Origin: Kocuria rhizophila DC2201
Lineage (GTDB): Bacteria; Actinomycetota; Actinomycetes; Actinomycetales; Micrococcaceae
Length of the DNA stretch: 64,000 bases
Direction of reading: 5' to 3'
Assembly (NCBI RefSeq): GCF_000010285.1
Contig: NC_010617.1
Span: 2,356,001 to 2,420,000 of the forward strand
The notes under the pieces were generated by a model, which saw only the letters and a program-made list of their open reading frames with translations, did no database searches and was not told the DNA's origin. Positions 26,764 to 34,915 of this stretch are shown here, one piece after another. Position 1 is the stretch's first letter; every line of letters begins with the position of its first letter. The position numbers and the translations under genes are program-made.

Positions 26764-26769
26764 AGCCTA
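26764..26769 (-). promoter_or_regulatory. Probable -10 (TAGGCT) for a leaderless alkB transcript
   Basis: On the minus strand TAGGCT ends seven bases before ATG 26756, with no Shine-Dalgarno sequence between. The same layout is seen at serA. The 281-bp gap up to 27037 has no other gene. Confidence 0.55.
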
Positions 26770-27037
26770 TGACCGACCCCCGACACCCACAAGGCGCGCC
26801 GCCGGGCGCCGGCTGGGGCGATCCGAGCAGGGCGCCCCGAGAACTGAACCGGCAAGTCCGGGTCCGGTGGTGGCCCCGAGTCTGCCGGTAGACGCTCCCT
26901 CATCCCGCTCCCCCGCTCATCCCCTCCCACCCCGAGCAACCCGTTCAGCACACCCGGGAGAGCAGCGGCCCGCGGAATATCGGGCCCCGTGAGCCCGTTA
27001 TTCCCACAGAAAGTTTTCTCTGGAAAGGGTTTCATTC

Positions 27038-28015
27038 ATGGCACTGCCCCTATCGGTCATCGACTTCGCCACCGTGCGCGAGAACCAATCGGTGGGTGAG
27101 AGTTTCGCGGATTCCGTGACCCTTGCCCGGCACGCGGAGCGGTTGGGATACACGCGGGTCTGGTACGCGGAGCACCACAACATGCCCACGATCGCGTCCT
27201 CCGCACCGGCCGTGTTGATCGCCCACGTGGCCGCGCACACGGAACGCATCCGGCTGGGTTCGGGCGGTGTCATGCTGCCCAACCACTCCCCACTCACGAT
27301 CGCGGAACAGTTCGGCACCCTCGCGGAGCTGCATCCCGGCCGGATCGACCTGGGGCTCGGCCGCGCTCCCGGGACGGATCCGCGCACGCTGCGCGCGCTG
27401 CGTCGTTCCCCCGAATCCGCCGAGAGCTTCCCCCAGGACGTCAAGGAACTGCGGGGCTACCTGAGCGGCAACTCACTCATCCCGGGTGTGCAGGCGATGC
27501 CGGGTGCGGGGACCGACGTGCCGCTGACCATCCTGGGCTCGTCCTTGTTCGGGGCCCAGCTGGCCGCGGCCTACGGGCTGCCCTATGCGTTCGCATCGCA
27601 CTTCGCCCCGGACGCCCTTGTGGACGCCGTGGCCGCGTACCGGTCCCAGTTCCAGCCGTCCGAACAGCTCGCGGAGCCGTACGTGATCGCCGCGGTGAAC
27701 GTGATCATTTCCGAGGACGCGCAGGACGCCGCCCGTCAGCTGGAAGCGACCCAGCGCTCCCGGGTCAAGGCCATGGTGGGCCGCGGCCGGGAGTTCACGG
27801 ACGAGGAGATGGACATGGTCATGGCCTCCCCCGCTGCCGCCCAGATCCTGCACATGATCAGCTACACCGGCGCGGGCACCCCGGACACCGTGGTGGACTA
27901 CCTGCACCGGTTCGCAGAACACGCTGATGCGGACGAGCTGATGATCTCCCCCACGGCGACCCGCCAGCCGGACGTCCTCACAGCCATGGAGTTGCTCGCC
28001 GACAACTGGAACTGA
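27038..28015 (+). CDS. LLM-class (luciferase-like) flavin-dependent monooxygenase
   Basis: The product is 325 residues, a TIM-barrel bacterial-luciferase relative of the YtmO/'MsnO8' type. Markers are [32 protein letters not shown] (the conserved AEHH), [39 protein letters not shown] and [14 protein letters not shown]. Such enzymes use reduced FMN from a separate reductase to oxidise small molecules. The flavin reductases at 24.5-25.9 kb are possible partners. ATG 27038 is preceded by a purine-rich GGAAAGGG about 10 nt upstream. Substrate unknown. Confidence 0.9.
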   Translation: MALPLSVIDFATVRENQSVGESFADSVTLARHAERLGYTRVWYAEHHNMPTIASSAPAVLIAHVAAHTERIRLGSGGVMLPNHSPLTIAEQFGTLAELHPGRIDLGLGRAPGTDPRTLRALRRSPESAESFPQDVKELRGYLSGNSLIPGVQAMPGAGTDVPLTILGSSLFGAQLAAAYGLPYAFASHFAPDALVDAVAAYRSQFQPSEQLAEPYVIAAVNVIISEDAQDAARQLEATQRSRVKAMVGRGREFTDEEMDMVMASPAAAQILHMISYTGAGTPDTVVDYLHRFAEHADADELMISPTATRQPDVLTAMELLADNWN

Positions 28016-28044
28016 GCGCCGGGCATCCCCGAGTGCATCCATGC

Positions 28045-28086
28045 CCCGATAAAGCACCCGGATCGCGATTCCGATGCTTTATCGGG
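28045..28086. terminator. Bidirectional terminator with A/T-containing stem
   Basis: CCCGATAAAGCA pairs perfectly with TGCTTTATCGGG (12 pairs), with an extra CGGA/TCCG pairing inside the loop. It sits between the convergent monooxygenase (stop 28015) and hydrolase (end 28141) genes. The A/T-rich middle of the stem is unlike the other terminators here. Confidence 0.8.
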
Positions 28087-28140
28087 ACTCAGATGTTCGC
28101 CCGCCATTCCGCCCGTGAGCGGCACCCGCGAGCCGCCCGG

Positions 28141-28956
28141 TCAGACGAGGCGGGAGAGGAAGGCGCCCAGAGCGGCGTCGTACTCCGCGGGGTTCTCCAT
28201 GTTGGGTGTGTGCCCGCTCGCAGGGACCACCGCGAGCTCACCGTGGCGCAGCAGCTCGCGCATGGCCTGGCCCGCGCCGTTGTCGAACGCGTCCGAGTCC
28301 CCCACGATCACGAGCGCGGGCTTCTCCCACGCGCGCAGCGTCTCGGTGAAGTCGTTGCGTTCGGCGCGCCCGCGCATGGCCGCGGTGGAGCCCTCGAGCG
28401 GGGCGGTCCGGATCATCTCGCGCACGCACTCGGCGACCTCCGGCAGCCGCTCCACGTTCTCCTCCGCGATCATCTTGGACAGCACGTTCTGCGCGTAGGT
28501 CCCCATGCCGTCCCGCATGATCCCGTCCGCCGCCACATGACGACGACGCCGCCCCGCCGCGTCCTCGGACGTGGGCACCGTGTCGTTGATGATCAGCGCG
28601 CCCACCCGTTCGGGGTACGACGCGGCGATCTGCATGGCCACCTGCCCGGACATCGAGAAGCCCAACAGGATCACGGTCTCCAGGACGAGCTCGTCCAGCA
28701 GCGCGACGATGTCCGCGGCGAACTCCTCGGTGTACACGATCCCCTCGGTGACCTGGGACTCGCCGAACCCGCGCAGGTCCGGGGCGATCACGCGCCAAGC
28801 CTGCTCCGTGAGAGTCGCGACCTGCCCGTCCCACATGGAGCGGTCGTACGCGTGGCCGTGCAGCAGCACCACGGGCTCGCCCCGGCCCTCGTCCGTGTAG
28901 GCCAGCTCGGTGTCGTTGACGTGGGCGGTGTGCGTGATGAATGCCGATCGGCTCAT
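28141..28956 (-). CDS. Alpha/beta-fold hydrolase
   Basis: The product is 271 residues. Family marks are the HG oxyanion segment VVLLHGHAYDRSMWDGQ, DLRGFGES, the nucleophile elbow LLGFSMSGQVAM (Ser near residue 100), the acid Asp in VIVGDSDAFDNG and the final His in ASGHTPNMENP. This is the pattern of carboxylesterases, haloperoxidase-like and MhpC-like hydrolases; substrate unknown. The frame is open much further upstream but that part overlaps the ABC permease gene in another frame; ATG 28956 gives the family-like N-terminus. No ribosome site is obvious. An ACGACGCCGC copy lies close to its stop (28172) and another at 28543. Confidence 0.88.
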   Translation of the reverse strand: MSRSAFITHTAHVNDTELAYTDEGRGEPVVLLHGHAYDRSMWDGQVATLTEQAWRVIAPDLRGFGESQVTEGIVYTEEFAADIVALLDELVLETVILLGFSMSGQVAMQIAASYPERVGALIINDTVPTSEDAAGRRRRHVAADGIMRDGMGTYAQNVLSKMIAEENVERLPEVAECVREMIRTAPLEGSTAAMRGRAERNDFTETLRAWEKPALVIVGDSDAFDNGAGQAMRELLRHGELAVVPASGHTPNMENPAEYDAALGAFLSRLV

Positions 28957-29046
28957 GGGGCCATGATGCCAGGTGGGGTGGGCCCCGGAGCGGGTGATGT
29001 CAGGGATGCAGTCCACGCACCGCCCGCACGACACAGCCCACACACG

Positions 29047-29087
29047 ACGACGCCGCCCACCCCGGGGAAGGGAGCGAGCGGCGTCGT
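29047..29087 (-). terminator. Terminator made of an inverted ACGACGCCGC pair, end of the GntR-ABC operon
   Basis: ACGACGCCGC (29047-29056) and GCGGCGTCGT (29078-29087) are exact inverted copies forming a 10-bp stem across 21 bases. The stem begins 10 nt past the stop of the permease gene (29097). Confidence 0.8.
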
Positions 29088-29096
29088 ACCGGGAGC

Positions 29097-29810
29097 TCAG
29101 ATCTCCGCGTACCGCACCACCGCGCGGCTCGCGATACCGGCGATCAGCGTGACGACCACGAGGCCGAGCGGGATGTCCCACCGTCCGAGCTCGCTCGCGA
29201 GGTCCAACCAGAAGTCCGGCCAGGCCACGATCGCGGCGAGCAGACCCAGTGCCACGAGTACCACGGCCACGATCGAGATCACGGTCCAGGTCACCCCGGC
29301 CGCGCGGTAGAACCCGCCGAAACTCATGCCCGCGAAGAGGCTCATGGGACTCAGCAGGAACAGTGTCACGGCCACGATCAGGGGGCTGCCGTCGCCCAAG
29401 GCGTGAATGGTGAGGAAACTGATCCCCAGCCCGAACCCGGTCGCGGCCTCGACGGCCAGGATCACGAGACCCACGGCTGCAACCACAAGGGACGTGATCA
29501 TGAACCCCATGGCCGTGCCCGCCCAGAAGTTCCGGCGGGTGCTGCCGAACGCGAGTGCGCCGGCGAAACACCGGTTGACGGTCAGCGCGCCGTGGGAGAT
29601 CAAGAAGCCCGGGAGGGCCCAGAACACAGCCAGGTTGGCTCGGAATCCGTCCTGAACCGGCTGCGGTAGGGGCAGACCGGTGCGGATGCCGATGATCAGC
29701 CCGATCACGACCGTGAGGATCGCGACCAGGACCAGGATGGCCGGGGCCACCACGAAGGAGTTGAGTCGGTTGGTCAGGTACAGCGCGAGGTTCCGGCGGG
29801 CGTACTGCAT
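29097..29810 (-). CDS. ABC transporter membrane subunit
   Basis: The product is 237 residues with six predicted helices, including VVAPAILVLVAILTVVIGLIIGI near residues 20-42, MGFMITSLVVAAVGLVILAV near 100 and a closing LGLVVVTLIAGIASRAVV. It has no signature beyond hydrophobicity. The start overlaps the ATPase stop by one base (TAATG), and a YtrA-type GntR regulator heads the operon, the classic gene order of small antibiotic- or envelope-stress-inducible ABC-2-type transporters. Substrate and direction of transport are unknown. The operon ends at the inverted-motif terminator just downstream. Confidence 0.75.
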   Translation of the reverse strand: MQYARRNLALYLTNRLNSFVVAPAILVLVAILTVVIGLIIGIRTGLPLPQPVQDGFRANLAVFWALPGFLISHGALTVNRCFAGALAFGSTRRNFWAGTAMGFMITSLVVAAVGLVILAVEAATGFGLGISFLTIHALGDGSPLIVAVTLFLLSPMSLFAGMSFGGFYRAAGVTWTVISIVAVVLVALGLLAAIVAWPDFWLDLASELGRWDIPLGLVVVTLIAGIASRAVVRYAEI

Positions 29811-30757
29811 TACACACTCATTTCTGCGTCGTCGGCGCCGCGCATGCCCCGCGCGGCCACGAGTTCCTGCAAGGTGACGGGTTCCACCGAGACATTGGCG
29901 GCGTCCGCGCGGCGCCGGTCCTCGGCGGTCGCGGTACCGTCCACGGTGACGGAGAGGATGTTGCCGAGTCGGTGCTCGCGCAAGACCCTGCGAGCGCCCA
30001 CGACGTCACGGACCACGGGTTCGAGTCCGCGCAGCACGAACGCGCTGTCCCGGGCGTCGTCGATGTCCGCGTCCACCGTGACCCGGCCGTCCTCGATCAT
30101 GACCACGTCCTCGAGCAGGTCGGACACCTCGTCGATCAGGTGCGTGGAGAGGATCACGGTGCGCGGGTGTTCGGCCAGGGCGCGGGCGAACTCCTCGTAG
30201 AACAGGGCACGGTGCCCGGGGTCGAGCCCCAGGTACGGCTCGTCCATGAAGGTGTACGGCGCCCGGGCGGCCAGCGAGATGACGATCGCCAGCGCGCTGC
30301 GCTGCCCGCGGGAGAGCTTGGTGGTGCGCGTGCTCATCGGCAGCTTGAACCGGGACGCCAGGCGCTCGGCCAGCTCGGTGTCCCACGCGGGGTAGAACGT
30401 GGGCAGGATGCGCAGCAGAGAGGCCGGTGTGTCGTCGTCGTGGAACTTCTGGTCCTCGTGGATGAAGCACGTGCGTTCGAGCAACCGCGCATTCTCCCGC
30501 GGATCCTCACCGTCGATCAGCACCTCACCAGAGCTGCGGAACGTGTGATTGAGGATCACGGACATCAGCGTGGTCTTGCCCACGCCGTTGGCCCCGAGCA
30601 GCCCGTGCACCCGGTCGGGCGCGAAATCCACGGCGATGTCCCGCAGTACGTGCTTCTTACCGAAGGACTTGTTCAGGTTCCTGATCCGGATCCCCTACCC
30701 GCTCGCCTGCCCCGGCGCGCTCTCGCGGTGATCCGTGTGTCGTACGGGAGAACTCAT
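29810..30757 (-). CDS. ABC transporter ATP-binding subunit, interrupted by an in-frame TAG at codon 21
   Basis: The natural start is ATG 30757, which overlaps the GntR stop by 4 nt (ATGA). Translation gives MSSPVRHTDHRESAPGQASG and then TAG at 30697-30695. The same frame continues with IRIRNLNKSFGKKHVLRDI and the full ATPase: Walker A GANGVGKTT, signature LSRGQRS, Walker B FMDEPYLGLD and the switch His in STHLIDE. The first conventional start after the TAG is GTG 30631, which would drop the first beta strands of the domain. So the gene is either inactivated, read through, reinitiated from a rare codon, or carries a sequencing error. The reading of each base here was checked by hand. It is about 315 codons, normal for YtrB-like proteins. 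Confidence 0.75.
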
Positions 30758-31116
30758 GGCGAGTCCTTGCTGATGAGTGCGACCATGTCGTCGAGTGTGA
30801 GTCCGAGCCTCCGGGCCTCGGCCACGGCAGGTCGGATGAAGTCTTCGTGGAACGCCTCCCGGCGCTGCGCTCGCAGGATGTCCGGGCCATCCGCGGCCAC
30901 GAACGTCCCGATCCCACGACGCCGCTCCAAGACTCCCTGATCCACCAAGCGTCCCAGCGCTTTCCCCGCCGTCGCGGGGTTGATGCGGTAGAACGCGGCG
31001 AGTTCGTTGGTGGATGGCACGGCGGAATCCACCGGGTAGTTGCCCTGGAGGATGTCGTCCGCGATCTGATCGGCCAGGACCATGAAGATCGGGCGACCGT
31101 CTTGTCTGGGTGTCAT
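30754..31116 (-). CDS. GntR-family repressor, YtrA subfamily
   Basis: The product is 120 residues: a winged helix (PIFMVLADQIADDILQG, VPSTNELAAFYRINPATAGKALGRLVDQGVLERRRGIGTFV) plus a short two-helix tail, the size of YtrA-type regulators that lack a large effector domain. It should bind a dyad upstream of its own gene and control the ABC operon it heads; such a dyad is present at 31136-31159. The stop overlaps the ATPase start. The inducer is unknown, and cell-wall-active compounds are typical in the family. Confidence 0.88.
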   Translation of the reverse strand: MTPRQDGRPIFMVLADQIADDILQGNYPVDSAVPSTNELAAFYRINPATAGKALGRLVDQGVLERRRGIGTFVAADGPDILRAQRREAFHEDFIRPAVAEARRLGLTLDDMVALISKDSP

Positions 31117-31135
31117 GGAGAACTTCCAGCTCCTT

Positions 31136-31159
31136 GGTTCATTACTTTACTAAGGAACC
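31136..31159 (-). promoter_or_regulatory. Candidate GntR operator upstream of its own gene
   Basis: A dyad of GGTTC-x-TTA, six bases, then TAA-x-GAACC lies 20-43 nt upstream of the regulator's ATG (8 symmetric pairs of 9 in the arms). Its centre contains -10-like sequences on the minus strand (TAAAGT), so a bound repressor would block initiation. YtrA-type regulators use this architecture. Confidence 0.6.
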
Positions 31160-31211
31160 ACATAACCGGCGAGGCGGTCAAGGGTTCACGGATCGGAACA
31201 GGACGAGAACG

Positions 31212-31251
31212 ACGACGCCGCCCGCCCCCGCGAGGGGACGAGCGGCGTCGA
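31212..31251 (-). terminator. Terminator of the carotenoid operon, near-inverted ACGACGCCGC pair
   Basis: ACGACGCCGC (31212-31221) pairs with GCGGCGTCGA (31242-31251), nine of ten bases matching. It lies 15 nt after the crtEb stop (31266) and just before the GntR operon promoter. Confidence 0.75.
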
Positions 31252-31265
31252 GCGACCGGCCGGGG

Positions 31266-32141
31266 TCACACCGGGCGCATCGCGGCCCACCAGATGAGCA
31301 GCATGGTCACCAGGAAACCGGTGAGGTAGTTCAACCACAGGAAGGTCTTCCATCCCGCGTTGGCCCGCCCGGAATCGGTGTCCGTGACACCGCTGAAGCG
31401 CAGCACGTTGAGCAGGTACGGCACCGCGAGCAGTGCGGCGAGCTGGCCCGGCCACTCGGTGAACACCATGAGCCCGCCCGCCAGGGCGTAGAGCAGCGCG
31501 GCCACCCACACGGTGGGCCGGGCACCAAGCACCGTGGCCACGGACGCGAGTCCGCCCTCCCGGTCCGGGACCACGTCCTGGACCGCGCCGAACATCTGGG
31601 AGGCCATGCCCCACAGGAAGAACCCGATCAGCAGCGCCCACAGTCCCGGTGTGAACGTGGCGCCCGCCAGCGTCAGGCCGTAGACCGCGGGCGAGACGAA
31701 GTGGGTGGCACTCGTCATCGCGTCCACGAACGGGCGTTCCTTGAACCGCAGCCCGGCCCACGAGTACGCCACCACGGCGAACAGCGAGACCGCGAGCACC
31801 GCGATGGACACCCAGTTGCCCGTGACCACCGCGTAGCCCCCGAGCACCAGGACGAAGGGCGCGGGGACCAGGCACGAGGCCAGCAGCACGGGCCGCTGCG
31901 CCGCACGGTCCACCACGGCCCCCTCCACGCCGCCCTTGCGGGGGTTGCGCAGGTCCGACTCGTAGTCGAAGACGTCGTTGATCCCGTACATCGCCAGGTT
32001 GTAGGGCACCAGGAAGAACACGGTGCCGAGCACCACGAGCCACCACGGCAGCCCGCCGGTGAGCAGCACCGCGGCGGTGAACGGGTAGGCCGTGTTGACC
32101 CAGCTCAGGGGCCGCGAGGCCCAGAACAGCCTAGTGAGCAC
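31266..32141 (-). CDS. crtEb: Lycopene elongase, UbiA-type prenyltransferase (C50 carotenoid synthesis)
   Basis: The product is about 291 residues with eight or so membrane helices. The two Asp-rich Mg-prenyl-PP motifs of the UbiA family are present as NDVFDYESD and the second as DVVPDREGG. In Corynebacterium CrtEb adds two dimethylallyl units to lycopene to give a C50 acyclic carotenoid; the neighbouring heterodimeric cyclase genes support the same role here. GTG 32141 is preferred because AGGAGG is nine bases upstream; GTG 32147 and 32162 are alternatives. It overlaps crtYf by 11 nt and is the last crt gene. Confidence 0.9.
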   Translation of the reverse strand: MLTRLFWASRPLSWVNTAYPFTAAVLLTGGLPWWLVVLGTVFFLVPYNLAMYGINDVFDYESDLRNPRKGGVEGAVVDRAAQRPVLLASCLVPAPFVLVLGGYAVVTGNWVSIAVLAVSLFAVVAYSWAGLRFKERPFVDAMTSATHFVSPAVYGLTLAGATFTPGLWALLIGFFLWGMASQMFGAVQDVVPDREGGLASVATVLGARPTVWVAALLYALAGGLMVFTEWPGQLAALLAVPYLLNVLRFSGVTDTDSGRANAGWKTFLWLNYLTGFLVTMLLIWWAAMRPV

Positions 32142-32484
32142 GTCCACTTCCCTCCTCGGCACCGGGGAACGACGCCGCCCCCGCCCGTTCCCGGCCCAGC
32201 AGCAGCCACAGCGCGGGCAGCAGCAGCACCCCGGCCACGGGGTAGGCGAAGTCCTCGAGCGGGGCCAGTCCGATCCGCACCCCGGAGATGTTGTGCTCCG
32301 TGTAGGTCATGATCCCGGAGGCGATCATAACGTTGTCGAAGACCGCCGTGAGGACCACGAGCAGCACCGTGGCCCCCGCGAGCGAGCCCCAGAACAGGCG
32401 CCCCGGGCGGCGCAGCAGCACCGCCACGGCGAGGACCACCACGGCGATCCCCAGGAAGATCGCGTTCACACCCCAGTACGTCAC
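32131..32484 (-). CDS. crtYf: C50 carotenoid cyclase, small subunit (CrtYf/CrtYh type)
   Basis: The product is 117 residues with three membrane helices and the lycopene-cyclase-domain motif FDNVMI followed by LAPLEDFAYP, where conserved acidic residues are needed for cyclisation. Together with the preceding subunit it forms the heterodimer that closes both ends of the C50 chain. Whether rings are epsilon (decaprenoxanthin), gamma (sarcinaxanthin) or beta cannot be judged from sequence. GTG 32484 overlaps the crtYe stop by 4 nt. An ACGACGCCGC copy (32169) lies in its disordered tail. Confidence 0.9.
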   Translation of the reverse strand: MTYWGVNAIFLGIAVVVLAVAVLLRRPGRLFWGSLAGATVLLVVLTAVFDNVMIASGIMTYTEHNISGVRIGLAPLEDFAYPVAGVLLLPALWLLLGRERAGAASFPGAEEGSGRAH

Positions 32485-33050
32485 GAGACGTCCCCCCTCT
32501 CCGGCCCTCGGGCTGCCCCGGCTGCCGGCTCGCCAGTGTCCACGGCTCCAGTGCGAGAGCCCTCTCGCTGCGGCGAGCTCCGCCCCGGGCCACCGGCGGG
32601 GACCGGATCACCGGGGGTGGCCGGCGTGCCGGGGGCTGCCGGATCACCGGCGGCGGTCGGAGCGGCGGATGCCTCCGAGCCCCGGGGCGTCGTCGGGCCC
32701 CCGTGCCCCGTGGGACCGCTGGAGTGCCCCGCCGCGCGGGACCGCAGCCAGCGCCACAGCACGGGTGCGCCCTGCACGTAGACGAGGGTCTGGTAGCCCA
32801 GGAACGCGAGGAAGAAGACCTCCTCCAGGGGCAGCTCGGGTGCCACGAACACGCCGAGCGTGAGCGAGTTCTCACCGTGCCAGAACAGTCCGTTGGCGAT
32901 CCCCACCAGGTCCCACGCGAGAAAGAACGCCACCCCCGCCATCAGCACCAGCAGCGCGCGCCACGGACGCCCGGACCAGAAGCACAGGGCCCAGCGGCGG
33001 TCGATCAGCGCGAAGCAGCCCAGGAGCACGAGCAGCAGCACCAGGTACAT
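32481..33050 (-). CDS. crtYe: C50 carotenoid cyclase, large subunit (CrtYe/CrtYg type)
   Basis: The product is 189 residues. The first 105 are the cyclase domain with three helices and the motifs AWDLVGIANGLFWHGENS and LPLEEVFFLAFLGYQTLV. The last 80 are a Pro/Gly/Ser-rich tail absent from the corynebacterial protein. ATG 33050 overlaps the last base of the crtI stop (TGATG). A much longer open frame upstream overlaps crtI and is rejected. Partner and pathway as for crtYf. Confidence 0.9.
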   Translation of the reverse strand: MYLVLLLVLLGCFALIDRRWALCFWSGRPWRALLVLMAGVAFFLAWDLVGIANGLFWHGENSLTLGVFVAPELPLEEVFFLAFLGYQTLVYVQGAPVLWRWLRSRAAGHSSGPTGHGGPTTPRGSEASAAPTAAGDPAAPGTPATPGDPVPAGGPGRSSPQREGSRTGAVDTGEPAAGAARGPERGDVS

Positions 33051-34915
33051 CAGCGGCCCCCGCGTTCGCGGACGGCGTCCCGCACCACCTCGGAGGAGAT
33101 CAGGCACATGGGCACACCGATCCCCGGTCGCACCGAGGACCCCGCGTAGTAGAGGCCCTCGATCCCCGGGTCCGTGACGCCGGGGCGGAACAGCGCGGAC
33201 TGCCGCAGCGTGTGGCCCGGGCCCAGCATGGAGCCGCGCCACGCGTTGAACTGCGCCTCGAAGTCCCCGGGACCGTAGGTGCGGCGCACCACGATCCGCT
33301 CCGCGAGGTCCGGGATCTCCGCCCAGCGCGCCAGCTGCGCGATGGCGGCGTCCGCCACCCGCTCCACCTGCGGGGAGCCCGGCTCGTCCGTGTCCGGGGT
33401 GCGCACCCCGCCCCGGCCCCACTCCGGCACGGCGGGCGAGGGCACCAGGATGAACAGGTTCTCGTCCCCCTCCGGGGCGGTGCCCGGGTCGGTGGCCGAT
33501 GTCATGGACACGTAGATCGAGGTCTGCTCCGCGAGCGGGGTGCCGTCCGCGATGCGCCCGAAGTTGTCGTCCCAATCCGCGGTGAACAGCAGGTTGTGGT
33601 GCACGAGCTGCGGCAGCTTCCCCCGCACGCCCAGGCACACGAGCACCCCGGACGGGCCCGGGTCACGGTGTGTCCAGCGGGACTCCGGTGCGCGGAAGTC
33701 GTCCGGCAGCAGCCGGGTCTGCAGGTGGTGCAGGTCCGCGGCGCCGATCACCACGTCCGCGGTAACCGTGCGCTCCTCGCCGTCCCCCGGCTGCCCGGCG
33801 GGTGCATCTGTTCCGGCGCCCCGCGCCTCGGCGGATGCGTCGGTTCGGGTGCCCCGCCCCTCAGCAACAACGCCCGGTCCCTCGACGACGCCGCCCGGCC
33901 CGTCCGCGTCCCTCACGGCACCTCGTGCGCCGGGGGCGCCCGCCGCGCCGTCCTGCCCGGCCCGTACCCCCTCCTCCGGGGCGGCCGCGCGCCAGGTCAC
34001 GCCCGTGACGGAGCCGGCCGAGCGGCGTCGTGCGCGGGCGGCCCCCACGCGGGAGCGCAACGAGGCTGGGGCGGGGGCGACCTCGATGCCGGTGACCTCC
34101 GCGCCCGTGACGATCTCCACGCCGGCCGCGCGCACGAGCCGCTCCATGGCGTCCACGAGCGCCGCGAACCCGCCCACGGGGTACTGCACCCCGTCCGTGA
34201 GGTCAAGGTGGCTCATCAGGTGGTACATCGCGGGCGCGGTGTCCGGGGAGGCGCCCAGGAAGACCGCGGGGTAGCCCAGGATCTGGCGCTGCCGGGGATC
34301 CCGGAACCGTGCGGCCACGTAGCGCTGCATGGACGTGCTCAGCAGCCCGCCCAACCGCGGAAGGTTGCGCAGCACTTCGGCGCGCGCCAGATCCGTGGGG
34401 CGGGAGAAGTTCGTGTAGAGGAAGTGCTTCTTGGCCAGGTCGTAGACCTCGGCGCCGGAACCCAGGTATGCGCGCAGCGCCTCTGAGGACCCGGGATCCA
34501 GCCGCTCGAAGAGCTCCTCCGCGTGCCCGGCGCGCACGTCCGTGGGCGGCTCGTCCAGGTGCTGCTCGAAGAACGTGCGGTAGCCGGGGTCCAGGCGGCG
34601 CAGGTCCAGCTGCTCGTCCGCGCTCGAGCCCATGAGGGTGAACCACCGGTCGATGACCTCGGGCATGAGGTACCAGCTGGGTCCGGTGTCGAACGTGAAC
34701 CCCTCGGCGGACCACCGCCCGGAGCGCCCGCCGAGCGTGTCCCGCTGCTCCAGCAGGGTGACCCGGTGTCCGTCCCGCGCGAGCAGCCCGGCCGTGGCGA
34801 GGCCCGCGAAGCCCCCACCGACCACCACCGTGCGCGGGGCGCCCCCGTCCGGGCTGCCCCGGTGCGCGTTCTCCGGGCGGGTCGGGTGCCGGGTCGTCCG
34901 GTTGCCGTCCGTCAT
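33050..34915 (-). CDS. crtI: Phytoene desaturase with a long lineage-specific insert
   Basis: The product is 621 residues; CrtI is usually about 500-550. The FAD-binding start VVVGGGFAGLATAGLLARDG and GGRSGRW, GFTFDTGPSWYLMP and the C-terminal GLYYAGSSVRPGIGVPMCLISSEVV are textbook CrtI. It converts phytoene to lycopene at the membrane. Residues about 312-382 form a Gly/Ala/Glu-rich insert with imperfect internal repeats (GTRTDASAEARGAGTDAPA), located between two conserved strands; it contains one ACGACGCCGC copy (33885) and another lies just before it (34022). Start overlaps the crtB stop (ATGA). Confidence 0.93.
   Translation of the reverse strand: MTDGNRTTRHPTRPENAHRGSPDGGAPRTVVVGGGFAGLATAGLLARDGHRVTLLEQRDTLGGRSGRWSAEGFTFDTGPSWYLMPEVIDRWFTLMGSSADEQLDLRRLDPGYRTFFEQHLDEPPTDVRAGHAEELFERLDPGSSEALRAYLGSGAEVYDLAKKHFLYTNFSRPTDLARAEVLRNLPRLGGLLSTSMQRYVAARFRDPRQRQILGYPAVFLGASPDTAPAMYHLMSHLDLTDGVQYPVGGFAALVDAMERLVRAAGVEIVTGAEVTGIEVAPAPASLRSRVGAARARRRSAGSVTGVTWRAAAPEEGVRAGQDGAAGAPGARGAVRDADGPGGVVEGPGVVAEGRGTRTDASAEARGAGTDAPAGQPGDGEERTVTADVVIGAADLHHLQTRLLPDDFRAPESRWTHRDPGPSGVLVCLGVRGKLPQLVHHNLLFTADWDDNFGRIADGTPLAEQTSIYVSMTSATDPGTAPEGDENLFILVPSPAVPEWGRGGVRTPDTDEPGSPQVERVADAAIAQLARWAEIPDLAERIVVRRTYGPGDFEAQFNAWRGSMLGPGHTLRQSALFRPGVTDPGIEGLYYAGSSVRPGIGVPMCLISSEVVRDAVRERGGR

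Noticed and set aside
28957-29817. N-terminal part of the long frame joined to the alpha/beta hydrolase
   Set aside because: It overlaps the ABC permease in another frame and lacks any hydrolase feature; the family begins at ATG 28956.
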